64,000 nucleotides of DNA, from positions 52,600-116,599 of the forward strand of contig JAYFPE010000030.1 of assembly GCA_034928145.1 (NCBI GenBank). Reading direction: 5' to 3'. Positions within the stretch are counted from its first letter, which is position 1; each line of letters begins with the position of its first letter. Under the pieces are notes generated by a model that searched no databases, had not been told where the DNA came from, and saw only the letters and a list, made by a program, of their open reading frames with translations. Position numbers and translations under genes: made by a program. Positions 1-8,466 of this stretch are shown in pieces. The DNA comes from Pelethousia sp034928145 (lineage in GTDB: Bacteria > Bacillota > Clostridia > Christensenellales > CAG-138).

Positions 1-1
1 C

Positions 2-127
2 GTGTGCAGGAATGCCGAATGCCTCGCCCGGGCTCAGAGGATCCGGGCGCTGGAGCGCGCCCTGGAGCACAAGGTGGAGCCGGAGGTTTTCGAGCGGCTC
101 CTCACGGAGATCAGCCGGGATGAATGA
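2..127 (+). CDS. ylxR: YlxR-family RNA-binding protein, C-terminal part
   Basis: Only the 3' end is in the window. The frame from base 2 gives CRNAECLARAQRIRALERAL and ends in a TGA at 125-127. The CRNxxC-like stretch and basic helix match the C-terminus of the small YlxR (DUF448) protein encoded between nusA and infB in Bacillota. It overlaps the next start by 8 bp, as expected inside this operon. The role of the family is linked to RNA binding and expression control; nothing more can be seen from this fragment. Confidence 0.85.
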   Translation: MCRNAECLARAQRIRALERALEHKVEPEVFERLLTEISRDE

Positions 128-443
128 GGCGCGCCTTCGCAGCGCTTTGGGGTTCGCCATGCGCGCGGGCCATTGCCTGGCCGGGGATTTCGCCTGCGAA
201 AAGGCCGTGAAAAGCGGCAAGGCGCGGGCGGTCCTCCTGGATGCGAGCGCATCCGCCAATACTAAGGAGCGCTACCACGGCCTATGTGAACGCGCAGGCA
301 TACCCTGCATCGAGCTTGGCGAGATGGGGAACGCCATCGGGAAATATGGCCGCATGGTGGCGGCCGTTACGGATAGCGGGTTTGCCCGCATGCTGGCCGA
401 AGCCGCACAGGGCCAAGGCACGAATCAACACGGGGGTGTATAG
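120..443 (+). CDS. ylxQ: L7Ae-family ribosomal-like protein YlxQ
   Basis: 107 aa, starting at the ATG at 120 that overlaps the end of ylxR, rather than at an earlier in-frame ATG that would overlap ylxR much further. The sequence (LGFAMRAGHCLAGDFACEKAVKSGKARAVLLD, then IGKYGRMVAAVTDSGFA) is the L7Ae/L30e fold: a small alpha-beta protein that binds kink-turn RNA. In Bacillota this gene (also called rplGA) lies between ylxR and infB, exactly as here. Three bases separate it from infB, so the two are co-transcribed and probably translationally coupled. Confidence 0.85.
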   Translation: MNEARLRSALGFAMRAGHCLAGDFACEKAVKSGKARAVLLDASASANTKERYHGLCERAGIPCIELGEMGNAIGKYGRMVAAVTDSGFARMLAEAAQGQGTNQHGGV

Positions 444-446
444 GTT

Positions 447-3173
447 ATGGCAACTAAGAGAGTGATAGATACGGCAAAGGAGCTGGAGGCGCAGGCCCAG
501 TCCTTATTCGAGCGCATCAAGCAAACGCAGGATGCTCTGGGCGAGACGCTTACCTCCTTGCGTGGCTCCGAGGGCAGGTTGGCCCAGAAGGAGCAGCAGG
601 AGGCCAAAGAACGCGTAGAGCGGGAAAAGGCCGAGCGGCTGCGTGAGCTGCTGGAGCGGGAAGGCGATCTGGCCTTCCACGTAGGCGAGCCCGACGAAGC
701 CGAGCCTGCCGAGGCTCCTGCGCCCGCAGCCGTGGCTGTGCCCGGCGGCGAAAGCGCTGCACAAAAGGCCAAAGAGGCAGCCCCTGAAAAGGAGACGGAA
801 CCGGCCTCCGCGCCCGCAGCTGCCAGCGAGGCGGCCCCGGCAATGGAAGCTGCCGCAGAAGCCCCCCGAAAGAGCGAGCCCCAGGCTCAGCGGCCCGCTT
901 ATCAGGCCCCGGCCGCGCCCAGGCAGGAACGGCCCGCCCGCCCGGCCCAGGGCGGCGGCTACCAGCAGCGGCCTGTGCAGGGCGATTATCAGCAGCGCCC
1001 GGCCCAGGGTGGCCAGGGCGGCTATCAGCAGCGGCCCGCGCAAGGCGGTTACCAGCAGCGCCCGGCGCAGGGCGGCCAGGGCGGCTATCAACAGCGGCCC
1101 GCGCAAGGCGGCTATCAGCAGCGACCCGGCGGCCAGAGCGGCGGCTATCAGCAGCGCCCGGCCCAGGGCGGTTACCAGCAGCGGAGTCCGCAAGGCGATC
1201 GGCCCGTGGTTTCGGCTGCTCCCAGCCGCAATTTCGAGGGCTCCAAGCCTGCCGGCGCCGCGCCTGCCAAGCGGCGGGATGATGACCGCAGGGTAAAATC
1301 CAAAAAGGCCATTATGAAGGAGGCGGCGCCCAAGATCGCTTGGGACGAGGATACCCCCATGGGCCGCAAGCAAAGGAGAAAAGCGCAGCAGATGCATAAA
1401 CCCGAACCCGTGGTCATCGAGAAGGTTGTGCTTACCACCGAAGTGGTCACGGTGAAGGAGCTTTCCGAAAAGATCGGCAAGCCCGCTGCGGAGATCATCA
1501 AAAAGCTGTTCATCCTGGGCGTCATGGCCACCATCAACCAGGAAGTCGATTTTGATACCTGCTCCCTCATCGCCGGCGAATACGGCATCGAGGTGGAGCA
1601 GCAGCTCACCAAAACCGCGGAGGATGTGCTCAACGCGAGCATGGAAGAAACGGATTCCGATGAGAACCTGCTGCCTAGGCCCCCGGTGGTCACCATCATG
1701 GGCCACGTGGATCACGGCAAGACCAGCCTCCTGGACGCCATCCGCGAAAGCAGCGTAACCGAAGGTGAAGCGGGCGGCATCACCCAGCATATCGGCGCAT
1801 ATACCGTGATGTGCAGAGGCCGCCAGATTACCTTCATCGATACGCCGGGCCACGAGGCCTTCACCGCCATGCGCGCACGTGGCGCGCAGGTGACGGATAT
1901 CGTCATCCTGGTGGTAGCCGCGGACGACGGCATCATGCCGCAAACCATCGAAGCCATCAACCACGCCAAAGCCGCCGATGTGCCCATCATCGTAGCCATC
2001 AAGAAGATGGATAAAGAGACGGCGGATCCGGAGCGCATCAAGCAGCAGCTCACCGAACATGGCCTCGTTACCGAAGAATGGGGCGGTGAAACAATTTGCG
2101 TGCCGGTTTCCGCAAAAAAGCGGGTGGGTTTGGATACCCTATTGGAGATGGTTCTCCTGCAGGCGGATGTATTGGAGCTCAAGGCCAATCCCAACCGCAT
2201 CGCCAGGGGCACGATCATCGAAGCCGAGCTGCATAAGGGCCGCGGCCCCATCGCTACGGTGCTGGTGCAGAGCGGTACCCTCAAGATTGGCGACCCCATC
2301 GTGGCCGGCACGACCTATGGCCGCGTGCGCGCCATGATGGATGATAAGGGCCGCCGGGTGGATACGGCGGGCCCCAGCCAGCCCGTCGAGGTGCTGGGGT
2401 TCTCCGAGGTGCCCAGCGCAGGCGATGTGATGAGCGTAGCAGAAGTGGATAAGCTCTCCCGCCAGGTGGCGGAGGAGCGGCGCGATAAGCAAAAGGCCGA
2501 GCAAGTCAAGGCCATGAGCAAGGTTTCGCTCGATGATCTTTTCACCCAGATCGCCGAGGGCCAGGTTAAGGATCTCAACGTGATCGTTAAGGCGGATGTC
2601 CAGGGCTCGGTGGAGGCCGTGAAGCAGGCGCTTGAAAAGCTTTCCAACGAAGAGGTGCGGGTGCGCTGCATCCACGGCGGCGTAGGCGCGATCACCGGCA
2701 GCGATATCATGTTCGCTTCCGCCTCCAATGCCATCGTCATCGGCTTCAATGTACGGCCTGACGCCATGGCCAGGGAGACCGCCGAACGCGAGAGCGTGGA
2801 TGTGCGGCTCTACCGCATCATCTACCAGGCCATCGAAGATATCGAAAAGGCCATGAAGGGCATGTTCGCCCCGGTTTACAAAGAAGTGGAGCTGGGCCGT
2901 ATAACCGTGCGCGACACCTTCAAGGTGAGCGGTGTGGGCACCATCGCCGGCGCTTATGTGAACAGCGGCAAGGTGAACCGCAACGCCCAGGTACGGGTCG
3001 TGCGGGATGGCGTGGTAGTGCACGAGGGCAAGATCTCCTCCCTCAAGCGCTTCAAAGACGACGTTAAAGAGGTATCCGCCGGCTACGAGTGCGGCATCGG
3101 CCTGGAGAATTTCAACGATATTCAGGAAAATGACGTGATCGAAGCCTTCCAGATGCAGGAGGTAGAAAGGTAA
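447..3173 (+). CDS. infB: Translation initiation factor IF-2
   Basis: 908 aa GTPase that places initiator tRNA on the 30S subunit and promotes subunit joining. The N-terminal third is charged, Ala/Glu-rich and then a low-complexity Gly-Gln-Arg-Pro region (about residues 170-255). The conserved IF-2N module (VKELSEKIGKPAAEIIKKLF) lies near residue 335. The G domain starts near residue 410: G1 GHVDHGKT (about 419-426), G3 DTPGHEAF, G4 IKKMDK instead of the usual NKxD, and G5 SAK. Domains II, III and IV follow, ending in GYECGIGLENFNDIQENDVIEAF. IF-2 often carries VNKID- or IKKMDK-type G4 variants, so this is not a defect. It lies between ylxQ and rbfA. Confidence 0.98.
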   Translation: MATKRVIDTAKELEAQAQSLFERIKQTQDALGETLTSLRGSEGRLAQKEQQEAKERVEREKAERLRELLEREGDLAFHVGEPDEAEPAEAPAPAAVAVPGGESAAQKAKEAAPEKETEPASAPAAASEAAPAMEAAAEAPRKSEPQAQRPAYQAPAAPRQERPARPAQGGGYQQRPVQGDYQQRPAQGGQGGYQQRPAQGGYQQRPAQGGQGGYQQRPAQGGYQQRPGGQSGGYQQRPAQGGYQQRSPQGDRPVVSAAPSRNFEGSKPAGAAPAKRRDDDRRVKSKKAIMKEAAPKIAWDEDTPMGRKQRRKAQQMHKPEPVVIEKVVLTTEVVTVKELSEKIGKPAAEIIKKLFILGVMATINQEVDFDTCSLIAGEYGIEVEQQLTKTAEDVLNASMEETDSDENLLPRPPVVTIMGHVDHGKTSLLDAIRESSVTEGEAGGITQHIGAYTVMCRGRQITFIDTPGHEAFTAMRARGAQVTDIVILVVAADDGIMPQTIEAINHAKAADVPIIVAIKKMDKETADPERIKQQLTEHGLVTEEWGGETICVPVSAKKRVGLDTLLEMVLLQADVLELKANPNRIARGTIIEAELHKGRGPIATVLVQSGTLKIGDPIVAGTTYGRVRAMMDDKGRRVDTAGPSQPVEVLGFSEVPSAGDVMSVAEVDKLSRQVAEERRDKQKAEQVKAMSKVSLDDLFTQIAEGQVKDLNVIVKADVQGSVEAVKQALEKLSNEEVRVRCIHGGVGAITGSDIMFASASNAIVIGFNVRPDAMARETAERESVDVRLYRIIYQAIEDIEKAMKGMFAPVYKEVELGRITVRDTFKVSGVGTIAGAYVNSGKVNRNAQVRVVRDGVVVHEGKISSLKRFKDDVKEVSAGYECGIGLENFNDIQENDVIEAFQMQEVER
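957..1193 (+). repeat. GGYQQRPAQ-type repeats inside infB
   Basis: About nine imperfect 24-33 bp units encode GGYQQRPAQGG-like peptides (variants GDYQQRPAQ, GGYQQRPVQ, GGYQQRPGG). They sit in the disordered N-terminal region of IF-2. Such Gly/Gln/Arg-rich tracts resemble RNA-binding disordered regions. Repeat number is probably variable between strains by slippage or unequal crossing over. Confidence 0.9.
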
Positions 3174-3182
3174 AACCATCCA

Positions 3183-3560
3183 ATGTCTGTTCGTTACCAA
3201 CGCATGAACGAGGAAATTAAAAAGACCCTCGCCGAAATCATACGCGATATGAAAGACCCGCGCCTCTCCCCCATGACCACCATCATGGGCGTGGAGGTGA
3301 CCAACGACCTTAAGCAAGCCAAGGTGCGGGTCAGCGTATACGATAAGGAGCAGGCCCCCAGGGAGGAGAGCGTTGCCGCTCTCAACGGAGCCGAAGGCTT
3401 CATCGCCCGGGAGGTGGGCCGCAGGATGCAGCTGCGCGCCCTGCCCAAATTCAAATTCGTGCTGGATGATTCCATTGCCTACAGCGTGCATATGTCCAAG
3501 CTGATCGATTCGCTGCACATCGGCGGGGGCGAAGAAACCCCCGGGCCCGGCGAGGAATAG
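3183..3560 (+). CDS. rbfA: Ribosome-binding factor A
   Basis: 125 aa, normal length for RbfA. It is a KH-fold 30S maturation factor that acts on the 5' helix of 16S rRNA. Seen: MSVRYQRMNEEIKKTLAEIIR, KDPRLS, VTNDLKQAKVRVSVY, and LPKFKFVLDDSIAYSVHMSKLID near the end, all hallmark blocks of the family. It follows infB by 9 bp and precedes the DHH phosphoesterase by 3 bp, the usual Bacillota order. Confidence 0.97.
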   Translation: MSVRYQRMNEEIKKTLAEIIRDMKDPRLSPMTTIMGVEVTNDLKQAKVRVSVYDKEQAPREESVAALNGAEGFIAREVGRRMQLRALPKFKFVLDDSIAYSVHMSKLIDSLHIGGGEETPGPGEE

Positions 3561-3563
3561 CCT

Positions 3564-4532
3564 ATGCTGCAACAGCGGGAAATCGACGATCTCTGCGCCT
3601 TCATCAAGGCGCGGGACGGCTTTACCATCATCGCCCACATGTCGCCGGATGGGGATGCCTTAGGCTCCTCGCTGGCGCTTTTGTGGTTGCTGCGAAAGCT
3701 CAATAAACGGGTTGAGGTCGTGTGCGCGGATCCGGTGCCCGGGATATATGCCTTTTTGCCGCTGGCCGGCGAGGTGCTGCTGCCAAGCAAAGCCACCGGC
3801 TATAAGAACGTTATTGCCGTGGATTGCGCGGACAAGGCCCGTTTGGGCAAGGCCGGCGATCTCTTTGAGGCCGCGGAGGCAACGTATAACATAGACCATC
3901 ACCCCACCAACGATGCGTACGCCCGGCATAACGCCGTAGACCCGTCTGCGGCCGCTACGGGCGAGCTGATTTACCGCCTGGCGCAGAGCCTCGGTGTGCG
4001 GATCGAGGCGGATTTCGCCTCCTGCCTCTATGCGGCTCTAATGACGGATACGGGCAATTTCGCCTATTCCAACACCACGGGCGAGACCTTGCGCATCGCT
4101 GGGGATTTGCTCGATGCGGGGGCGGACGGCTATGCCCTGAACCTGCGCATTTACCGCAGCACCAGCTTGGAAAGGCTCAAGCTGCTCCAATTGGCCATTG
4201 CGAACATCCGGCTCTACCGGGAAGGCGCCGTGGGCATCACCAGCCTTAGCCGGGCTGAGATCGGTGAGAGCGGCGCGCACGATGAGGAAACCGAGGGCGT
4301 GGTGGATTGCGTGCGCGATATAGAGAGCGTGGAGATTGCCGTTTTCATCAAAGAAAACGGAGCAAGCGGGTGGAAGATCAGCCTGCGCTCCAAGCTTAGG
4401 GCAGATGTGGGGGCTATCGCCGCACAAATGGGCGGCGGCGGCCACGAGCGGGCCGCGGGCTATTCGGCCCGGGGCGAGCTGGCAGCCGTTTGGGCGGACG
4501 CCCTGCGGCGGGCTGAGGAAGCTTTGGCATGA
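3564..4532 (+). CDS. nrnA: DHH/DHHA1 oligoribonuclease (NrnA-like)
   Basis: 322 aa. DHH-family phosphoesterase, likely degrading short RNA (nanoRNA) and pAp. Motifs in order: HMSPDGDALGS (motif I, about residues 25-35), the AVDCAD block (motif II), NIDHHPTND with the DHH signature (motif III, about 113-121), and the C-terminal DHHA1 domain with GGGGHERAAGY near residue 295. A GAGGAA site precedes the ATG. Its last four bases overlap the truB start (ATGA), which indicates coupling. The location between rbfA and truB is typical for nrnA. Confidence 0.92.
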   Translation: MLQQREIDDLCAFIKARDGFTIIAHMSPDGDALGSSLALLWLLRKLNKRVEVVCADPVPGIYAFLPLAGEVLLPSKATGYKNVIAVDCADKARLGKAGDLFEAAEATYNIDHHPTNDAYARHNAVDPSAAATGELIYRLAQSLGVRIEADFASCLYAALMTDTGNFAYSNTTGETLRIAGDLLDAGADGYALNLRIYRSTSLERLKLLQLAIANIRLYREGAVGITSLSRAEIGESGAHDEETEGVVDCVRDIESVEIAVFIKENGASGWKISLRSKLRADVGAIAAQMGGGGHERAAGYSARGELAAVWADALRRAEEALA

Positions 4533-5437
4533 GCTGCGGCGTGGTCAACCTGCTCAAGCCGCCCGGCATGACTTCCAGCGACGCGGTCCTAGAGCTGCGC
4601 CGCCTTTTTGGCCAGAAGCGCGTGGGCCACACGGGCACGCTGGATCCGGGGGCGGCCGGGGTTCTGCCCATCTGTATCGGCAGGGCTACGAGGCTGTTCG
4701 ATTATTTGGTCGACAAAGATAAAGAATACATCGCCGAGATTACCTTTGGCGCTGCTGCGGATACCCAGGATTCTTACGGCAGGGCTGTTGAGCGGGCGCA
4801 AACGGATGTGACGGCGGAGGCCCTTTGCGCCGTCCTGCCTGCCTTTTTAGGGGAGCAGGAGCAGATCGCTCCCATGTATAGCGCCCTGCGCAGCGGCGGC
4901 AAAAAGCTCTACGAGCTTGCCCGCGCCGGGGCCGAGGTTGTTGAAAAGCGGCGCATGGTATATATTCAAACGTTGGAATTCATAAAGCAGACCGGCCCGC
5001 AGTCCTTTTTGCTGCGGGTGGAATGCGGGCGGGGCACCTATATGCGCACCCTCTGCTATGATATCGGCAGGAGGCTAAACGCGCCCGCCCATCTATCCTT
5101 CCTGCTGCGAAGCCGCAGCGGCAGCTTCGACCTGGATGGCGCCTATACGCTGGACGAGCTGCGCGCGTTAAAAGAGGCGGGGGCGCTGCAAAGCGCGCTG
5201 ATCCCGCCGGATGCGGCCCTGCCGGGGCTGCCGCGGGCGCGCCTGGCGTTGGATGCGAACGAGCGGCGGCTCTTTATGAACGGGGTGGCCATCATGCCCA
5301 CGCACTGGGAGGGGTTGCCCAAAGATATCCCCCTGCGCGCCTATGTGGCGGATACGTTCCAGGGCCTTGCCCGGGCCGGAGCGGACGGCATACGGATGAT
5401 TTTATTTTTAGAGGAAGATAAGCAAAGCGATGGATAG
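4529..5437 (+). CDS. truB: tRNA pseudouridine-55 synthase
   Basis: 302 aa. It isomerises U55 in the T-loop of tRNAs. Seen: GVVNLLKPPGMTSSDAV at the N-terminus, the catalytic GHTGTLDPGAAGVLPICIG with the nucleophilic Asp, the DKEYIAEITFG block, and VECGRGTYMRTLCYDIG. A C-terminal PUA-like segment follows. The start overlaps nrnA by 4 bp and the end overlaps ribF by 8 bp. Confidence 0.97.
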   Translation: MSCGVVNLLKPPGMTSSDAVLELRRLFGQKRVGHTGTLDPGAAGVLPICIGRATRLFDYLVDKDKEYIAEITFGAAADTQDSYGRAVERAQTDVTAEALCAVLPAFLGEQEQIAPMYSALRSGGKKLYELARAGAEVVEKRRMVYIQTLEFIKQTGPQSFLLRVECGRGTYMRTLCYDIGRRLNAPAHLSFLLRSRSGSFDLDGAYTLDELRALKEAGALQSALIPPDAALPGLPRARLALDANERRLFMNGVAIMPTHWEGLPKDIPLRAYVADTFQGLARAGADGIRMILFLEEDKQSDG

Positions 5438-6320
5438 CGTCATTGCCCTGGGCACCTTCGACGGCGTGCACCTGGGCCACAGGCAACTGATCGATGCGGC
5501 GCTGGCACTGGCCAAGGAAAACGGTCTGCGCCCCCTCATCTATACCTTTTCCAACCATCCCGGCGAGGCCTATGGCCAAAAGGCGCGCCTGCTGATGCCA
5601 GGCCCGGCGCGCATTGCCGCCCTCTCGGCCCTCTGCGAAACCGTGGCCGATCCTTTCGATGCGGCCTTTGCAGCCGTGGAGCATGCGGATTTCATCCGCA
5701 TGCTGATCGATCGCTTTTCCATGAAAACGGCGGTGGCGGGCTTCAACTATACCTTTGGCAAAGGCGGCGCCGGCGATATCGCCCTGCTGCGGGAACTGGG
5801 GGCGCAAATGGGCTTTTCCGTTTGCGAGATCCCGCCCTGTGCCTATGCGGGCGCGCCCATTTCGAGCAGCCGCATCCGCTCTGCCGTGGAAGAAGGGGAT
5901 ATGGAAGCTGCGGCGGCCATGTTGGGCAGGCCGTTCACACTGGCGGGCCAGGTGTCTGCCGGCAAGGCCATTGGCCATAGCCTGGGCTTCCCCACGGCGA
6001 ACCTCTTGGCTGCGGAGGATCAAGTGCTGCCGGCTACCGGGGTTTATGCCTCCTGGGCCACATTGGAGGATGGCTGCAGCCGCCCGGCCGTGACCAACGT
6101 AGGCTGCAACCCCACGGTGGGCGGGCGGGAGATCACCGTAGAGACCCACATTCTGGATGTGCGGGAAAACCTTTACGGCCGCGCGCTGGAGGTGGCCTTT
6201 GCCCGCCGCTTGCGGGAGGACCGGCGATTCCCCTCCAGAGAGGCCCTGGCCGCGCAAATCGGCAGGGATGTAAACGAGGCGCGGGCCGTTCTTGCTGGCG
6301 GAGACTGGAAAATGCCCTGA
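5430..6320 (+). CDS. ribF: Bifunctional riboflavin kinase / FAD synthetase
   Basis: 296 aa. It converts riboflavin to FMN and FAD. The N-terminal nucleotidyltransferase domain shows GTFDGVHLGHRQLI (the HxGH-like signature), FNYTFGKGGAGD and ISSSRIRSAVEEGD. The C-terminal kinase domain shows GKAIGHSLGFPTANL and VTNVGCNPTVGG. The ATG at 5430 overlaps the truB stop region and has a GAGGAAG site upstream. It is the last gene before the separate rpsO promoter. Confidence 0.97.
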   Translation: MDSVIALGTFDGVHLGHRQLIDAALALAKENGLRPLIYTFSNHPGEAYGQKARLLMPGPARIAALSALCETVADPFDAAFAAVEHADFIRMLIDRFSMKTAVAGFNYTFGKGGAGDIALLRELGAQMGFSVCEIPPCAYAGAPISSSRIRSAVEEGDMEAAAAMLGRPFTLAGQVSAGKAIGHSLGFPTANLLAAEDQVLPATGVYASWATLEDGCSRPAVTNVGCNPTVGGREITVETHILDVRENLYGRALEVAFARRLREDRRFPSREALAAQIGRDVNEARAVLAGGDWKMP

Positions 6321-6329
6321 TTTCGGCTA

Positions 6330-6358
6330 TTTACAAGCCGCCCGGCTTGTGATATAGT
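6330..6358 (+). promoter_or_regulatory. Sigma-A-type promoter of rpsO
   Basis: TTTACA at 6330-6335 and TATAGT at 6353-6358 are 17 bp apart, just after the ribF stop. The spacing is ideal, and the site gives rpsO its own transcript. Confidence 0.6.
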
Positions 6359-6459
6359 AAAAAAGCTCCACGGAGCGGATCCGATCGCTGCGTTTGGCGC
6401 GTCTCCAACGCCATGCTCGGTCTTCGGGGATACAAAGATTTTAGGAGGATCACCAAACC
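6359..6459 (+). promoter_or_regulatory. rpsO leader, possible S15 autoregulatory RNA
   Basis: About 100 nt of untranslated leader with several short GC-rich complementary blocks (for example CTCCACGGAG and GGCGCGTCTCCAACGCC) precede the TTAGGAGG site. Ribosomal protein S15 commonly represses its own mRNA through structured leaders. That this leader does so is inferred from position only. Confidence 0.35.
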
Positions 6460-6717
6460 ATGAAAACCAAGGCGGAAATCATCGAACAATATGGCCGGCA
6501 CGAAGGCGATACCGGCTCTCCCGAGGTGCAGATCGCGCTGCTGACCGAGCGCATCAACCACCTTAATGAGCACCTCAAGCTCAACAAAAAAGACCACCAC
6601 TCTCGCCGTGGCCTGCTCAAAATGGTCGGCCAGCGCCGTGGGCTGCTCAACTACCTCAAAGATAAAGAGATTGAGCGCTACCGCGCCATCGTGGCTAGCT
6701 TAGGTTTGCGCAAGTAA
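6460..6717 (+). CDS. rpsO: 30S ribosomal protein S15
   Basis: 85 aa, standard length. Seen: TKAEIIEQYGRHEGDTGSPEVQIALLTERI and HKKDHHSRRGLL-type block (NKKDHHSRRGLLKMVGQRRGLLNYL), which contacts 16S rRNA helix 22. It has a strong TTAGGAGG ribosome binding site and is followed by a terminator. Confidence 0.98.
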   Translation: MKTKAEIIEQYGRHEGDTGSPEVQIALLTERINHLNEHLKLNKKDHHSRRGLLKMVGQRRGLLNYLKDKEIERYRAIVASLGLRK

Positions 6718-6732
6718 GAAAGTTAACCGTAG

Positions 6733-6762
6733 GGGAGGCGTTTTCGGACGCCTCCCTTTTTT
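6733..6762 (+). terminator. Rho-independent terminator of rpsO
   Basis: GGGAGGCG (6733-6740) pairs with CGCCTCCC (6749-6756), with an 8-nt loop and a run of six T. Confidence 0.9.
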
Positions 6763-6772
6763 GTCTACCGAA

Positions 6773-6795
6773 AACCTCCCGCTAGGCGGGAGGTT
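6773..6795 (+). repeat. Left-end hairpin of an IS200/IS605-type element
   Basis: AACCTCCCGC (6773-6782) pairs with the complement at 6786-6795 around a 3-nt loop. It lies about 110 bp upstream of the transposase relic. IS200 elements carry such subterminal hairpins, which are recognised as single strands by TnpA. Confidence 0.6.
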
Positions 6796-6902
6796 GCCAA
6801 AGGCTTAAAGCTATAAGCAGGAGAGGAAAGCTCCTTTTGATTTGATAAAATAACCAAGCGGTCTGGCAACTGCAAGGAACGACAAATCAAAAAGAGGCCA
6901 CA

Positions 6903-7118
6903 ATGGGTGGCGAGAAAAGTCTATCACACACGAAATGGAACTGCAAATACCATATCAAATTTGCACCGAAGTATAGGCGAAAGGTGCTTTGCGGGGAGAA
7001 ACGCCGTGCGAGCGGGGAGATATTGCGGAAATTATGTGAATGGGAGGGGGTACGAATATCAGAGGCGGAAAGCTGCCCGGATCACATTCACATGCTGATA
7101 GAAATACCACCGAAGATA
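6903..7118 (+). pseudogene. tnpA: Truncated IS200-family transposase TnpA
   Basis: 72 residues match the start of a Y1 (HUH) transposase: HTKWNCKYHIKFAPKYRRKV, GEILRKLCEWEGVRISEAE, and the HUH motif in CPDHIHMLIEIPPKI. Homology then stops abruptly and the frame runs into low-quality sequence. The segment with the catalytic Tyr is absent. The remaining body and right end of the IS are missing, so the copy is dead. The junction is next to the 3' end of the convergent hydrolase gene. Confidence 0.85.
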
Positions 7119-7185
7119 AACGCCGCGCCCCGTACCCGCCGCCCGCGCAGGGCCGCCGTCAGGGTAGAACCCGCCCGCACAGGGC

Positions 7186-8277
7186 TCATTTCTCCGTTTC
7201 CACCTGCACCTTTTTGCCGTTGAGCAATAAGTGGACGGTTCCGCTCTCATCCGTGCGGTAGAGGGGAATGCCCCGGCGGCTCAGCTTTTCCAGCGTTTCG
7301 CCGCTGGGGTGGCCAAAATCGTTGCCAGCGCCTGCGGAGGCGATGGCCAGACTGGGATCTACGGCCTGCAGAAAAGCGTCGCTGGTGGCATCCGCGCTGC
7401 CGTGGTGGCCAAGCACCAGCACGGAGGAAGGGAAGGCGCTGCGGGGCAGCTTAGCCAGCATGGTCTCCTCGGCGAAAGCCTCCGCGTCTCCGGGCAGAAG
7501 GATGGAGGTATCCCCATAGGCGATGCGCAGGGTTACGCTTACGTTGTTCAGCTCCTTATAATTCACGCCTTTGATGGGGGAGAGGATGTTCACGCTGACC
7601 AGCGGATCCCAGGGGATGGTAGCATCCTTGCCGCCGTAGGCGGCGATGGTTTGCAAATGCTCCTTTTCAAGAGCGGAGATCATGGCCTCGTACAGGGCGG
7701 TGGTATAGGGCTCGTCGGGCATATAAAAAGCGCCGATCTCGTAGTTTTGGATGATCTTGGCCATAGAGCCGATGTGGTCGCTGTGGGGATGGGAGGCCAC
7801 CACCACATCCAGCCTTTCCACGCCCTGCGCCTGCAAAAAGGCATCCACCACGGGCGCGTAGCTGCTTTCACCCGTATCCACCAGCATGGTGAAGCCGCCC
7901 GGCGAGCGCAGGAAAGCGCAGCTGCCTTGGCCCACATCCAAAATATAGGCGTGCATGCCGCTCTTTTGCAGGATCTCACCCGTGTAAACGCCCGGCGTAG
8001 GGCTGGCCGTGGGTACAGGGGAAGGGGATGCTTCGGGCTTTGGCGTGCCGAAGAGATCCAGATCCTCGATCTGGGAGAGATGGGGCAGCTCGGGTAGCTG
8101 GGGCATATCCGGCAGCTCGGGCAGATCAATCTGGCCAAGGAGATATTGAGCCGCCTCCATGGGCGTAAGGCCCTTATCGGCGCAGAAAAGAAAGGCTACA
8201 AAACCTAAGACGATCAGCGCCACCAAAAAACGGAAGAAGAAGGATTTGCGCCTTTTTGCGCCGTTTCGCTTAGCCAT
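7186..8277 (-). CDS. Membrane-anchored ComEC-like metallo-beta-lactamase hydrolase
   Basis: 363 aa from the ATG at 8277, chosen because GGGAGGA precedes it and the N-terminus then reads as a basic start plus one membrane segment (MAKRNGAKRR..., hydrophobic about residues 14-32). A Pro-rich linker (about 50-98, LPELPDMPQLPELP and PSPVPTASPTP) precedes the catalytic domain. The metal motif HPHSDHIG is at 163-170, with later GHHGSADATSD and SAGAGNDFGHPS blocks. This matches the MBL domain found at the C-terminus of ComEC and in stand-alone extracellular proteins. The substrate is unknown; DNA, nucleotides or phosphodiesters are possible. It is divergent from the ACP-like gene. Confidence 0.85.
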   Translation of the reverse strand: MAKRNGAKRRKSFFFRFLVALIVLGFVAFLFCADKGLTPMEAAQYLLGQIDLPELPDMPQLPELPHLSQIEDLDLFGTPKPEASPSPVPTASPTPGVYTGEILQKSGMHAYILDVGQGSCAFLRSPGGFTMLVDTGESSYAPVVDAFLQAQGVERLDVVVASHPHSDHIGSMAKIIQNYEIGAFYMPDEPYTTALYEAMISALEKEHLQTIAAYGGKDATIPWDPLVSVNILSPIKGVNYKELNNVSVTLRIAYGDTSILLPGDAEAFAEETMLAKLPRSAFPSSVLVLGHHGSADATSDAFLQAVDPSLAIASAGAGNDFGHPSGETLEKLSRRGIPLYRTDESGTVHLLLNGKKVQVETEK

Positions 8278-8362
8278 AGGGTCCTCCCTTTCCATCATTT
8301 TCCTATATATTGTATTACAAACCGGGCATAAATACCATAAGGACAGCCGGGATATTTCCACA

Positions 8363-8391
8363 TTGACAGAACTACCCTCCAAAGATAGAAT
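8363..8391 (+). promoter_or_regulatory. Promoter of the ACP-like gene
   Basis: TTGACA at 8363-8368 and TAGAAT at 8386-8391, separated by 17 bp. Transcription would begin near 8398. This argues against the in-frame GTG at 8398 as a start and for the ATG at 8467. Confidence 0.6.
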
Positions 8392-8466
8392 AGAGAGGTG
8401 ATTTTTCTGCATTTTTTGCAGTATTATGTAAGGCAAGATATTTCTCTGCCGGAAGGACTTATTTTT

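Noticed and set aside
504..2060. Long minus-strand open frame opposite infB
   Set aside because: It is the antisense shadow of the GC-rich, repetitive IF-2 coding sequence. No ribosome binding site or family signature was found.
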